A stretch of 64,000 nt of DNA. It comes from Fidelibacterota bacterium (GTDB taxonomy: Bacteria; Fidelibacterota; UBA8477; JABMPR01). A model generated the notes under the pieces. It worked only from the letters and a program-made list of their open reading frames with translations, did no database searches and was not told the DNA's origin. The DNA is taken from the NCBI GenBank assembly GCA_018650795.1, contig JABIFG010000095.1:30028-94027 (forward strand), written 5' to 3'. Of the stretch, positions 41,845 to 50,045 are shown one piece after another. The position numbers and the translations under genes are program-made. Numbering within the stretch: position 1 is the first letter of the stretch; the number at the start of each line of letters is the position of its first letter.

Positions 41845-41989
41845 GTAGTTTCCTTAAATGGTTTATTATAATTGATTTTTATTCGAACTAACCATCCGGA
41901 TAAAAGTTCCAGCCACCTTAAGATATTGTGGCATGCGGAATCGGCGGGAGTAACCAAATTCTGGACACTTCGTGATCAGCTCATTGTCT

Positions 41990-42700
41990 TTAGAAATTCG
42001 GTACCATCTCTTTGCGGAATTTTTTGAAAAAGCGCGTGATGGAATCCATGGCTTCTTCGGCAGTATCTACCACACGAAAGAGCTCGAGATCATCGGCATT
42101 AATATTTCCCTCCGCCATGGCTTTATCCCTGAGCCAATCTACCAGTCCTGACCAATAATCACTGCCTACCAGGAGAATGGGAAACTTTGGAGTCTTGCCC
42201 GTTTGTGAGAGTGTCAAGGCTTCAAATAGTTCATCCAGTGTACCTAAACCACCTGGGAAGGCCACAAAGGCCTGGGAATATTTGAGGAACATTAGTTTCC
42301 TGACAAAGAAATAGCGAAAAGTGATGTTCTTATCAGAGTCAATATAGGCGTTATTAGAGGCCTCAAAGGGCAACTCGATACCAACACCTGCCGAGGCACC
42401 GCCAACCTCCTTGGCGCCTTTGTTAGTGGCCTCCATGATACCAGGACCGCCGCCGGTGATGACACTGAGACCTTCCTCAGCTAAAAACTTTCCCAGTTGA
42501 TAGGCAATTTCATAGTAGTGATCATCCGGCTTCGTGCGTGCTGATCCAAAAACTGTTACAGAAGGACCCACCTGGGTGAGCGCATCAAAACCTTCTACAA
42601 ATTCAGCCATAATGCGGAAAACCTGCCATGAATTTTTGGATTTCACTTCGCTCCAGGTTTTTTTCTCAAATTTGCGGATGACTCGTTTATCTACATTCAT
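41990..42700 (-). CDS. LOG-family protein (putative cytokinin riboside 5'-monophosphate phosphoribohydrolase)
   Basis: A 236-residue cytosolic Rossmann-like protein of the LOG/TIGR00730 family. The two motifs are present: VTVFGSARTKPDDHYY with ITGGGPGIMEATNKGA (about residues 80-97) and the active-site PGGLGTLDELFEAL (about 146-159). LOG enzymes release the base from cytokinin nucleotides, or act on purine nucleotide 5'-monophosphates. The N-terminal 45 residues are an extension with many Lys and Phe. It is translationally coupled (ATGA, 4-bp overlap) to the upstream FMN-binding membrane protein, an unusual pairing. Confidence 0.85.
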   Translation of the reverse strand: MNVDKRVIRKFEKKTWSEVKSKNSWQVFRIMAEFVEGFDALTQVGPSVTVFGSARTKPDDHYYEIAYQLGKFLAEEGLSVITGGGPGIMEATNKGAKEVGGASAGVGIELPFEASNNAYIDSDKNITFRYFFVRKLMFLKYSQAFVAFPGGLGTLDELFEALTLSQTGKTPKFPILLVGSDYWSGLVDWLRDKAMAEGNINADDLELFRVVDTAEEAMDSITRFFKKFRKEMVPNF

Positions 42701-43578
42701 TTTGCTCCTTCCAGGGCAATCTCAATCGCCTTCATCAAACATTTACTGGTGGTTGTGGCCCCAGTGATTCCATCAACATTGGGACTTTGTTTTTTAAGCA
42801 CACGCGGAATAATTCCCTCAGCAAAGCGGGCATAATCACTATCCCGATTCTGAACTATTCCAACACCCATAATTCTAGACTGATTTACCTTCACAGCCAC
42901 TGTATATTCGAAACTAGAATATTTTACCGAGCCACGATGAATACCGTCTGGTACCTTAGTCAAATCTGGACTACTGATGGACATATTGCGGTAGGATTCC
43001 AGGTCATAATATCCCATGAGTCCCAATCCCACACCTAAAACAACTCCAATGCCAGTCAGGGTTAGCACCATGCCCCGTTGCATCTCATATTTCTGGGTTC
43101 TCTGACCCCAGGGTCTGAAAATAGTGATGGCTATCAATGTGAACATGACCAGCAATGCTACGGTAATTACTGGTGTCAAAGTATTGTGATACTCCGTATA
43201 ACTGTGGGGCACAGCTGGTTCCCTGAGACCAATATCAGAAAGCGCGACCATGCCATTGATGGCGGGCCCCAACCAAATCCACACAAGGGTGAATAGTACT
43301 ACGGTTCCACTCCACTTTCCAATAATCCACCAGTGTTTGGTCAATCCCCAATGGGTGAACACAGAGTATACCAGTCCCGTGGTCACTACTCCATAAAATG
43401 AAAAGGTAACTATAATATTAAACAATGAATATATGGAATAATTTGCGATAAAAAGTTGATGTGTATCCAGATCGGCGAGGTGATTTATCACCAGTATTGA
43501 AGCCAGTCCACCCATGAGAAAGGCGATAAAGACAATATGGATGACACGCAACCACCTTCGGCCAGTTTTTTCCAGCAT
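42697..43578 (-). CDS. Membrane protein with C-terminal FMN-binding domain
   Basis: A 293-residue protein. Residues about 8-205 hold five or six transmembrane helices, the first block (RVIHIVFIAFLMGG, then FSFYGVVTTGLVYSVFTHWG) resembling DUF2269-type membrane proteins. Residues about 210-290 form an FMN-binding domain of the NqrC/RnfG kind with the flavinylation motif DGITGATTTS (about 266-275), where the second threonine normally carries covalent FMN. The domain would face the periplasm. It may be part of an extracytoplasmic electron-transfer or reductase system; no ApbE flavin transferase is in the window. Confidence 0.78.
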   Translation of the reverse strand: MLEKTGRRWLRVIHIVFIAFLMGGLASILVINHLADLDTHQLFIANYSIYSLFNIIVTFSFYGVVTTGLVYSVFTHWGLTKHWWIIGKWSGTVVLFTLVWIWLGPAINGMVALSDIGLREPAVPHSYTEYHNTLTPVITVALLVMFTLIAITIFRPWGQRTQKYEMQRGMVLTLTGIGVVLGVGLGLMGYYDLESYRNMSISSPDLTKVPDGIHRGSVKYSSFEYTVAVKVNQSRIMGVGIVQNRDSDYARFAEGIIPRVLKKQSPNVDGITGATTTSKCLMKAIEIALEGAK

Positions 43579-43840
43579 GAAAACTCCTTCTAGTTGCTAC
43601 CGTACGATATTCAGTCCGAACCCTGAGTGCGTCCATGGGCTGCGCATGTAGACAGCCAGTCAAAATCTCCAGGCTAATTTGGCAGCTTTGATCAATCGAA
43701 GCTTATTCTAAGCATTTTTATCACTTAATCATGCTCTTTTTTTGTTAATCGTTCCACACCTCGCATGTACTTTCTCAGCACATCGCTTTTCCCAAAGCCG
43801 GGGAGGCAGAGATAAATTATAGTTCAGGAGATAACACGAG

Positions 43841-44326
43841 ATGCAAATTCAGATTTTTATCACCGGGGGCACCTTTGATAAGGAATACAACGAGCTGAAT
43901 GGTGACTTATATTTCAGAGACACCCACCTCAAGCAAATGCTGGAACAGGGCCGCTCACAGCTCAACGTTAACATTCGTAGCCTGATGATGATCGATAGTC
44001 TGGAAATGACTGAGCAGGATCGGGAGATCATCTTGACCCACTGCCAGAAGAGTACCACAGATCGTATTGTCATAACCCATGGAACAGACACCATGGTCGA
44101 TACTGCTCATTACCTGGCAGAACATATCAAAGATAAAACCATTATTCTCACAGGTGCCATGATTCCCATCGTATTTGGTAGTTCGGATGGCTTGTTCAAT
44201 ATGGGTGCCGCTCTGGCCTACGTTCAAACTCTGGGGCATGGGATTTACCTTGCCATGAATGGTCAATATTTTAACTATGATAACGTGCGTAAGAATAAAG
44301 CCAAAGGGTTGTTCGAGACCTTATAA
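43841..44326 (+). CDS. Single-domain asparaginase-like protein
   Basis: A 161-residue protein matching only the N-terminal domain of type I/II asparaginases, which are normally about 320 residues. The nucleophile threonine is in ITGGTFDKEYN (about residues 7-17), the second catalytic loop HGTDTMVDTAHYLA at about 87-100, and the lysine-bearing loop expected near LTGAMIPIVFG (about 110-120) has no clear Lys in the usual place. Family members this short are known, and their activity is not settled. RBS AGGAG is 9-10 nt before the ATG. It is followed by a small lipoprotein gene 14 bp away. Confidence 0.75.
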   Translation: MQIQIFITGGTFDKEYNELNGDLYFRDTHLKQMLEQGRSQLNVNIRSLMMIDSLEMTEQDREIILTHCQKSTTDRIVITHGTDTMVDTAHYLAEHIKDKTIILTGAMIPIVFGSSDGLFNMGAALAYVQTLGHGIYLAMNGQYFNYDNVRKNKAKGLFETL

Positions 44327-44340
44327 ATAAGGAGTTCACT

Positions 44341-44634
44341 ATGAAGGTTTACAAAACCATAAGTTTAGCTGTCATCATGTTGTTAGTTTTGATTGCTTTT
44401 ACATCCTGCATGCCAAATCCAGAACAAAATATGGGGCAAACCCCTTCTGGTTTTTTCAAGGGCGTCTGGCATGGCTGGGTCGCACCATTTTCCTTGATTT
44501 TCGGCTTTTTTAATGATCATACCCGGGTCTACGACCCCAACAATACGGGTTGGTGGTATGATTTCGGGTTTTACATGGCTGTTATCAGTGGTTTTGGTGG
44601 ACTCTCCCTGGCTCGCAAAAAAGCTGAGTCATAA
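44341..44634 (+). CDS. Small lipoprotein of unknown function
   Basis: A 97-residue protein with lipobox FTSC (Cys23) after a hydrophobic leader. The mature part contains SGFFKGVWHGWVAPFSLIFGFF, a second hydrophobic segment near the C-terminus and WWYDFGFYMAVISGFGG, so it may be an inner-membrane-associated lipoprotein with one or two helices. The pattern resembles short conserved proteins of unknown function found in many Gram-negative bacteria. AAGGAG lies 7 nt upstream. It probably shares a transcript with the asparaginase-like gene. Confidence 0.62.
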   Translation: MKVYKTISLAVIMLLVLIAFTSCMPNPEQNMGQTPSGFFKGVWHGWVAPFSLIFGFFNDHTRVYDPNNTGWWYDFGFYMAVISGFGGLSLARKKAES

Positions 44635-44848
44635 GCATTTAGCACTAGCTAGGACTAGCCGGGGAAATGAAAACTTTGTATTTTTACATCGAATAGCACG
44701 AACAATACGAACTTCTTTTTTTTAACACGTCGTGCTAAAGAGGGCCGGCTCCATTATCAATAAGCTAGTAACTCTCGTTTACTTAGTTGTAAGTAGATGA
44801 AGTCTGAATCTTGTTTGATTTGATTGAAACCAAGACATATTGACTAGT

Positions 44849-45769
44849 ATGAAAATAACCGTTAAAGAACTGACAACCGTCGGTCCCACCATACATTCAA
44901 GCTTTGCTACACTACCCTATCAGAGGAGTGATTCAGGACAGGGGAGCTTATCCAGACCCATCCTGGCATATCAATCTCCCTCGTGCATAAAAATTGTCGG
45001 TGATACCCACCGCTTTCTGGCAGCTCAGGAGGCGGGTGAACCTACTGTACCGGTCTATCTAATACAGGATACTGAAAGCACCCTGGAATTGATACAACTA
45101 ATCATCGAATATTACAGCCCCATGAATCTTATGGATAAGGCTTTTTTAACCCGGGCAGCTATTGATTTGGGTGTTCCCCGTCCCATGCTGGCAGAGCAGA
45201 TTTTACCTGCTCTGGAGCTGGCACCTCGTGAGAAACTCATTGATCAGGTATTATTTCTCCTGAAATTGCCCACTTCTCTGCAGTCATTCATTGTTGATAA
45301 GGATTTAAGTCTCAAACGAGCCCTCATTTTTCAACGGGCTGAAGGTCATCTTGAATGGGTCGAACGTTTTATTGCCAACCTAAAAATTGGCATCAATATG
45401 TCGGCTGAGATTATTCAAAATGTCTGGGAAATGAGTAAAAACGACGAAGTTGATTTCAAAACCAAAGCCCAGGAAATGGGTCTCTGGGAAATGGCAGATA
45501 CTGCCTATGAGGATAATCGTCTGGCAGTCATGGAAATTCGAGAAAAAATCAACCAGGCACGTTTCCCTTCTCTAAATCAGGCCGGTGTTGATCTTAGCAA
45601 AACGCTGGAAGCTGCTCTGTTACCTGATTCCATGAAGATCAAGTGGGATCCCTATTTTGAGCAACAAGGTGTTCAGATTGCTTTTCATGCCAAAGACGAA
45701 GAAGATCTGGAGCAATCTCTGGAAAAGCTGAAATCACCTGCATTCAAAAACATCTTCAAACATATATAA
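44849..45769 (+). CDS. ParB/Srx-like domain protein paired with a radical SAM lyase
   Basis: A 306-residue cytosolic protein. Residues about 25-75 resemble a ParB-type N-terminal domain: LSRPILAYQSPSCIKIVGDTHRFLAAQEAGEPTVPVYL matches the GerR-x-AA-x-xaG-x-x-x-vPV pattern (I quote only the short signature THRFLAAQEAGEPTVPVYL). Residues about 85-210 are helical and could hold the ParB helix-turn-helix. The ATG at 44849 is preferred over an upstream TTG. The downstream radical SAM gene follows after 6 bp, so the two are one unit. DNA binding is a guess from the ParB-like fold; ParB/Srx relatives can also be CTP hydrolases or sulfiredoxin-like. Confidence 0.6.
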   Translation: MKITVKELTTVGPTIHSSFATLPYQRSDSGQGSLSRPILAYQSPSCIKIVGDTHRFLAAQEAGEPTVPVYLIQDTESTLELIQLIIEYYSPMNLMDKAFLTRAAIDLGVPRPMLAEQILPALELAPREKLIDQVLFLLKLPTSLQSFIVDKDLSLKRALIFQRAEGHLEWVERFIANLKIGINMSAEIIQNVWEMSKNDEVDFKTKAQEMGLWEMADTAYEDNRLAVMEIREKINQARFPSLNQAGVDLSKTLEAALLPDSMKIKWDPYFEQQGVQIAFHAKDEEDLEQSLEKLKSPAFKNIFKHI

Positions 45770-45775
45770 GGTCTT

Positions 45776-46966
45776 ATGAAAGAACCGAAAATTACTCGGA
45801 TCATTGTTGATCGGAAAGTTGCTGATCAGGAATTAGTCCAGCGCTATATAAAGCACAATCCCCAGGCCAAAGTTATCCAACGGGAAATTACCGAAACCGA
45901 TAAAGAAACCATGTTCAAACAGGAATCCACGCCGGCCAAAAGGGATATCCTGCTTACCGAAAAACAGGGTCATACTGTTAAACAGTGTCCTGGAACTGAC
46001 CGAACTTACCGTTGCTGTAACTATCATGTAATCAATCAGACCAGCAATTGTCCCATTGATTGTACTTACTGCATTCTTCAATTCTATTTGAATAATCCTG
46101 TGACCACAGTTTATGCCAATACTGAGAAACTCTTGACTGAGGTGAAGGACAAGATAGCCACACAACCCAAACGCTTTTTTCGTATCGGAACTGGTGAATT
46201 GTCGGACAGTCTGGCATTCGACTCCTCCTCTGAATACTCCAGAGATGTGGTTGAATATTTTGCTGATTTGCCCAATGTGCTACTTGAACTGAAGACCAAG
46301 TCCAATCGTATAGAAAACTTACTCGATCTGGATCATAAAGGTCATACGGTCATCTCCTGGTCGGTAAACCCTCAGGTAATCATAGATGCTGAAGAACACA
46401 AGGCAGCTTCGTTAAACGAGCGTCTTGAAGCCATGCGTCTGGTTCAGGAAAAGGGTTATAAGATTGGTTTCCATTTTGACCCTCTACTCTTTCACGAGGA
46501 ATGGAAGCTGAGTTATCCTGATTTGATCCGTCAATTATTCGAGGTTGTTGATCCAAAAAATGTGGCTTGGATTTCCATTGGATCCTTGCGTTTCCCCCCA
46601 GAAATGAAGGATAAGGTTCTGGAGAAGTTCCCTAAATCCAAAATCATGTTCGCAGAATTGATCCGCGGTATGGATGGCAAGATGCGTTATCCCAAGCCCT
46701 TGCGTCTGGAAATGTACCGAACCGTATATAATTCATTGCGCTATTATGGTGGTGATGATCTCTTTATTTATTTTTGTATGGAATCAGCTGAAATATGGGA
46801 ACGGGTCATGGGCTGGAGTCCCGAGAGTAATGAGCATCTGGACCATCTGTTTGCCATGAGTCTATATAAGCAATTTCCTGGATTGATGCAGGCTGAACCT
46901 CAGAGGGTTGATTATGATAATGGTATCCCTCTCCATCATGAGAAGGCAGACATTCCCGGCTTTTAA
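45776..46966 (+). CDS. Spore-photoproduct-lyase-family radical SAM protein
   Basis: A 396-residue radical SAM enzyme. The cluster-binding motif CPIDCTYC (about residues 94-101, the CxxxCxxC pattern) binds the [4Fe-4S] cluster and SAM. The TELKTKSNRIENLL-like segment followed by GHTVISWSVNPQ (about 175-200) and the closing domain (GMDGKMRYPKPLRLEMYR) match spore photoproduct lyase and its non-sporulating relatives. The true lyase repairs the thymine dimer photoproduct of spores; in a non-sporulating organism the substrate may be another DNA lesion or base modification. It is preceded by a ParB-like partner 6 bp upstream with AAGG 4 nt before the ATG, suggesting a two-gene DNA-related system. 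Confidence 0.8.
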   Translation: MKEPKITRIIVDRKVADQELVQRYIKHNPQAKVIQREITETDKETMFKQESTPAKRDILLTEKQGHTVKQCPGTDRTYRCCNYHVINQTSNCPIDCTYCILQFYLNNPVTTVYANTEKLLTEVKDKIATQPKRFFRIGTGELSDSLAFDSSSEYSRDVVEYFADLPNVLLELKTKSNRIENLLDLDHKGHTVISWSVNPQVIIDAEEHKAASLNERLEAMRLVQEKGYKIGFHFDPLLFHEEWKLSYPDLIRQLFEVVDPKNVAWISIGSLRFPPEMKDKVLEKFPKSKIMFAELIRGMDGKMRYPKPLRLEMYRTVYNSLRYYGGDDLFIYFCMESAEIWERVMGWSPESNEHLDHLFAMSLYKQFPGLMQAEPQRVDYDNGIPLHHEKADIPGF

Positions 46967-47071
46967 AAAACCTGTTTGCCTGTACCAGCTTGTCTATATC
47001 CAAAGTAATGAATGCCTTGATTAAATTTGCCTCTGTAATAGCTTCCCTTCAATCTGGATGAGGAGTCTATA

Positions 47072-47458
47072 ATGGAAAATAAAATTGAACTGAATAAACA
47101 GAATGTCCTGGCTTTTTATGCAATGACCTTTAATGATGGAAATCCTGCGGAAGCTGTCAGAAGATATGTCGGTAAGGAATATATTCAGCACAATCCACTG
47201 GTTGCGGATGGGCCTGCTGCCTTTATCGAATACTTTGAAAAAATGGCAAGGGAATGGCCAGACAAACAAATCTTCTTTGAGAGGGTTGTTGCTGAAAGGG
47301 ATATGGTCGTGGTCCACTGTCGCCAGAAATGGCCGGATGACAACGATTATGCCACAATAGATATATTCAGGCTCAATCAGGATGGAAAAATTGTTGAGCA
47401 CTGGGATGTAATGCAAGTAGTTCCGATGGAGTCAAAGCACAATAATACTATGTTTTGA
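47072..47458 (+). CDS. SnoaL-like (NTF2-fold) protein
   Basis: A 128-residue cytosolic protein of the SnoaL-like/NTF2 superfamily: NVLAFYAMTFNDGNPAEAVRRYV followed by QHNPLVADG (about residues 43-51) and IVEHWDVMQ (about 110-118) are the usual three landmarks. Such small cone-shaped proteins include polyketide cyclases and isomerases, but most are of unknown function. RBS GAGGAG lies 7 nt before the ATG. It converges on the TonB gene with a shared terminator between them. Confidence 0.8.
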   Translation: MENKIELNKQNVLAFYAMTFNDGNPAEAVRRYVGKEYIQHNPLVADGPAAFIEYFEKMAREWPDKQIFFERVVAERDMVVVHCRQKWPDDNDYATIDIFRLNQDGKIVEHWDVMQVVPMESKHNNTMF

Positions 47459-47474
47459 AGTACCCACACTCACA

Positions 47475-47507
47475 AAAGAAGCCGCCGAACTTGCCGACGG
47501 CTTCTTT
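47475..47507. terminator. Bidirectional terminator between the SnoaL and TonB genes
   Basis: AAAGAAGCCG/CGGCTTCTTT form a 10-bp stem, extended by two further pairs after one mismatch, with a T run on each strand's exit side. It sits between convergent genes and can end transcripts from either direction. Confidence 0.8.
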
Positions 47508-47528
47508 GTTCAAACTATCAGCTCAGTT

Positions 47529-48167
47529 CTACCTCAAGCGAAAATCAACGGGGATCGCCATTCTCACTTGCACCGGTTTATCCCTCTGATAGGCTGGGCT
47601 AAATGGTGTTTTTAGTACAGCTGCCATGGCCGCATCATCAAGTCCGGTGCCTGGCATTCCCTTCAAAACCCTAACTTCTTTGACGATACCATCAATTCCG
47701 ATCAAGGCATCCACGACCACCTTGCCCTCCTGACGCGCTTCAATGGCGATCGGTGGATAAATCGCATTGTTAATGATAGCTTGCAATCCGCCAATGGGTG
47801 CAGGTTTTACTTCGATTGCGTAAAATGGAACAGTGGGATCTCTCTGCGGTGGTGGTGGAACTATATCATCAAATATCTTTATACCAACCAGAATATCGTC
47901 CATGGCATCATCAATATCCTCATTTTCAGACTCAACTGGAAGGGTTGGTCGTTGAGGGGTTAAAACTTCAGGTGGTTGAATGGTTGCCGGAATGGAGAGC
48001 ACTTCTACTGGGGGTGGCACATAAGGTTTTTCAATGATCACTCTAGCAGCAAAATCTGGGACGCTATAAAAAGAAATAATAGCTGCCAGGAGTGTGACCA
48101 TTGCTCCAATTTCAATGTGCTTGCGCTCTTGATTCTTTACGGATATCCATGGATACTGTGTTATCAT
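47529..48167 (-). CDS. TonB-family energy transducer (second copy)
   Basis: A 212-residue TonB protein. A short cytoplasmic head (about 1-20) is followed by a single transmembrane helix (about 21-40, EIGAMVTLLAAIISFYSV), a proline-rich periplasmic spacer with repeated PPP and PE motifs (about 48-110), and the C-terminal TonB domain (about 125-212) with YPPIAIEARQEGKVVVDA, GMPGTGLDDAAMAAV and PAYQRDKPVQVRM. It is a paralogue of the TonB at 48537, with a gap of 369 bp and a terminator between, so it has its own promoter. Presumably it serves different outer-membrane receptors. Confidence 0.88.
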   Translation of the reverse strand: MITQYPWISVKNQERKHIEIGAMVTLLAAIISFYSVPDFAARVIIEKPYVPPPVEVLSIPATIQPPEVLTPQRPTLPVESENEDIDDAMDDILVGIKIFDDIVPPPPQRDPTVPFYAIEVKPAPIGGLQAIINNAIYPPIAIEARQEGKVVVDALIGIDGIVKEVRVLKGMPGTGLDDAAMAAVLKTPFSPAYQRDKPVQVRMAIPVDFRLR

Positions 48168-48486
48168 AGTTCGCCTCCAGATAGTTAACGTTAGCCTTAT
48201 GTCGCTCCAGGTCCCTCAAGCACCCTTAGTTAAGAAGTTTCACATATCTTTCGAACCGCGAGTCGATTATTCGACCCGTCGGTAATATAATGCTGGATTT
48301 CGATGGTAATCAAGGCTTAATCTGGAGAATTATTGAAGAGCATTTTTCGCGATTTACTAGAATTGGAGATCACCGTATTTGTGTAGTCCGTCCTGAGCAC
48401 TTCGGTAGATTATACACTGAGTGCAGTCTGAGGACTCTACAACGACCGCTTGAGGAGTATTCAGAAAATAGATTTTTGGGGTAAAA
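48168..48486. other. Intergenic region upstream of the second TonB gene
   Basis: Gene-free stretch of 319 bp that must carry the promoter of the TonB gene to its left. A plus-strand 64-codon frame (48290-48484) has no ribosome site and lies opposite no gene, so it is not called. The right end holds the terminator of the other TonB gene. Confidence 0.45.
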
Positions 48487-48513
48487 AAAGACCGGAGTGT
48501 TAATCCGGTCTTT
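48487..48513 (-). terminator. Intrinsic terminator of the TonB-ExbD-ExbD-ExbB operon
   Basis: AAAGACCGG and CCGGTCTTT form a 9-bp stem with a 9-nt loop. On the minus strand it is followed by seven T residues, right after the stop of the TonB gene at 48537. Confidence 0.85.
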
Positions 48514-48536
48514 GGGTAAAACTAGGATATCGGTTT

Positions 48537-49184
48537 TTAGCCGTTTTTAAGACGGAATACCACAGGTACAGAAATTCTAACCGTTACCGGTTTATCACGC
48601 TGATAGGCTGGTTTCCATTTGATGGTTTTAATAGCATCCATGGCAGCTTCATCCAGACCCGTCTTGGGAATACCTTTTAGAATAATGGTTTCTTTTACGC
48701 GACCATCTTTACCAATAGTGGCCTGAACAATGACCGTTCCTTCGATACCCGCTTCACGGGCAATTTCAGGATACACAACAGCCTTCTGAATGGCTGCATA
48801 GCCACCCATTGGCTCTGGTGGTTCATCATAGGCGATAAAGATCACATTGCTTTCAGGTGGTGGTGGTGGTTCATCCAAAATCTCAAAGTCTTCAAGATCT
48901 GTTTCTTCAATGGTAAAATCTTCATCGATTTCATCATCTTCAGATTCAATTGGAATTGAGGGTCGGGCAGGTGGTGGTGGCTTGTCAAACTGTTGAGTTT
49001 CTGGTGGAATCTCAATGTTCTCAATTGGAGCCACATAGGCAACCGATTCAAGCTCTTCTGTCTCAAACTTAGGAATCGCGTAGAGTACCATGGTAAATAG
49101 CAAGAGCACAACGATAGCACCAATTTCGAGATACTTGCGATGCTGCAGCTTGACCGAGATATGCGGATATTGTTGTTCTAGCAT
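48537..49184 (-). CDS. TonB-family energy transducer (first copy)
   Basis: A 215-residue TonB protein with a single N-terminal transmembrane helix (about residues 20-39), an acidic and proline-rich spacer (EDDEIDEDFTIEETDLEDFE, then EPPPPPESNV at about 92-115), and the C-terminal domain that contacts receptors (about 125-215: YPEIAREAGIEGTVIVQ and GIPKTGLDEAAMDAI). It is the distal gene of the ExbB-ExbD-ExbD-TonB operon, 4 bp from the ExbD gene. Powers outer-membrane import using the proton gradient delivered by ExbB/ExbD. Confidence 0.92.
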   Translation of the reverse strand: MLEQQYPHISVKLQHRKYLEIGAIVVLLLFTMVLYAIPKFETEELESVAYVAPIENIEIPPETQQFDKPPPPARPSIPIESEDDEIDEDFTIEETDLEDFEILDEPPPPPESNVIFIAYDEPPEPMGGYAAIQKAVVYPEIAREAGIEGTVIVQATIGKDGRVKETIILKGIPKTGLDEAAMDAIKTIKWKPAYQRDKPVTVRISVPVVFRLKNG

Positions 49185-49188
49185 AATC

Positions 49189-49596
49189 CTACTCCCTCGG
49201 TTTTGCTGAATAGTTAAGCTTTAACGCATTTGCTTCTCGAAGCTCTTGGTGGATGTCGGTAATGATCTCCATCTCAGTCTGTCTATCAGCTTTCAAAGAG
49301 GATATCAACTGAGGATCAGCAAGAATCTTTTCATACATAATGGTACGAATCTTACCAATGTCGACGATCTGATCATCAATGGAAATGGTACCTTCAGCAG
49401 TTGCCCAGATGTGGGAAATGTGCTTGTTACCCTCCAGTTTAGCGATTTTTTTGGCTTCAGGGAGAATCAGTTTGAGACCCTGAAACTCACGCAAAACCGT
49501 AACCACCATGAAGAAAATCAATAACATGAAGATGATATCAGGGAGCGAGGATGTTGGAATCCCGGCTTCAGTTTTCATTTTTCTTTTTAAACGCAT
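49189..49596 (-). CDS. exbD: ExbD/TolR-family protein (second)
   Basis: A 135-residue ExbD. A short basic N-terminus (MRLKRKMKTEAGIPTSSL) is followed by one transmembrane helix with the essential proton-carrying aspartate in SLPDIIFMLLIFFM (about residues 18-31, Asp20). The periplasmic domain is full length. It is encoded 3 bp from the other ExbD, which it resembles at the N-terminus; the pair may form a mixed dimer at the ExbB pore. Confidence 0.9.
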   Translation of the reverse strand: MRLKRKMKTEAGIPTSSLPDIIFMLLIFFMVVTVLREFQGLKLILPEAKKIAKLEGNKHISHIWATAEGTISIDDQIVDIGKIRTIMYEKILADPQLISSLKADRQTEMEIITDIHQELREANALKLNYSAKPRE

Positions 49597-49599
49597 GAT

Positions 49600-50016
49600 C
49601 TAACTCTCCGGGTCAGCAATAGAAATACGTGTGGCACTGGCCTGCTTTAGCTGGTCAATCACCTCGATGTAATCTTTGTATTTGCTGCGTGCGTCCGTTT
49701 TGACAGAAAAAATCATCTTGTCATTGGTTGTCAGCGATCTTTTAGCAAAATGCTTCAATTCGCGAACATCGATAACTTGGATGTCTCCCTCGTGGCTTAC
49801 TGCGATCTTACCAGAAGCATTTACCAAAATATTTGTGATGTTTTTGGGATTCACTTCTGTTGTATTGCCCTTTTCTGGAAGCACCATACCCAGACCTTTA
49901 TCCATGTCAATGGTCGTGGTCACCAGGAAAAAGAGCAGCAGCATAAACACAATATCCGGGAGGGATGCTGTGGGTATTTCACCACCACTGTTTTTTCTTT
50001 TTTTCTTTAATAGCAT
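49600..50016 (-). CDS. exbD: ExbD/TolR-family protein (first)
   Basis: A 138-residue ExbD with the same design: basic head, then PTASLPDIVFMLLLFFLV with the membrane aspartate (about residue 21), then a periplasmic domain. Overall similar to its partner but with different spacing in the periplasmic half. Two ExbD genes are common in FCB-group operons. The gene starts 29 bp after the ExbB stop. Confidence 0.9.
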   Translation of the reverse strand: MLLKKKRKNSGGEIPTASLPDIVFMLLLFFLVTTTIDMDKGLGMVLPEKGNTTEVNPKNITNILVNASGKIAVSHEGDIQVIDVRELKHFAKRSLTTNDKMIFSVKTDARSKYKDYIEVIDQLKQASATRISIADPES

Positions 50017-50045
50017 AGTATCAGCTAACCCCGGTTATGGTGTTA

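Noticed and set aside
44694..44737. TAGCACG/CGTGCTA inverted repeat
   Set aside because: The 30-nt loop between arms of 7 bp is too long for a confident structure; may be chance in AT-rich DNA.
48290..48484. 64-codon plus-strand frame between the two TonB genes
   Set aside because: No ribosome site or domain; the region is better explained as promoter DNA for the TonB gene to the left.
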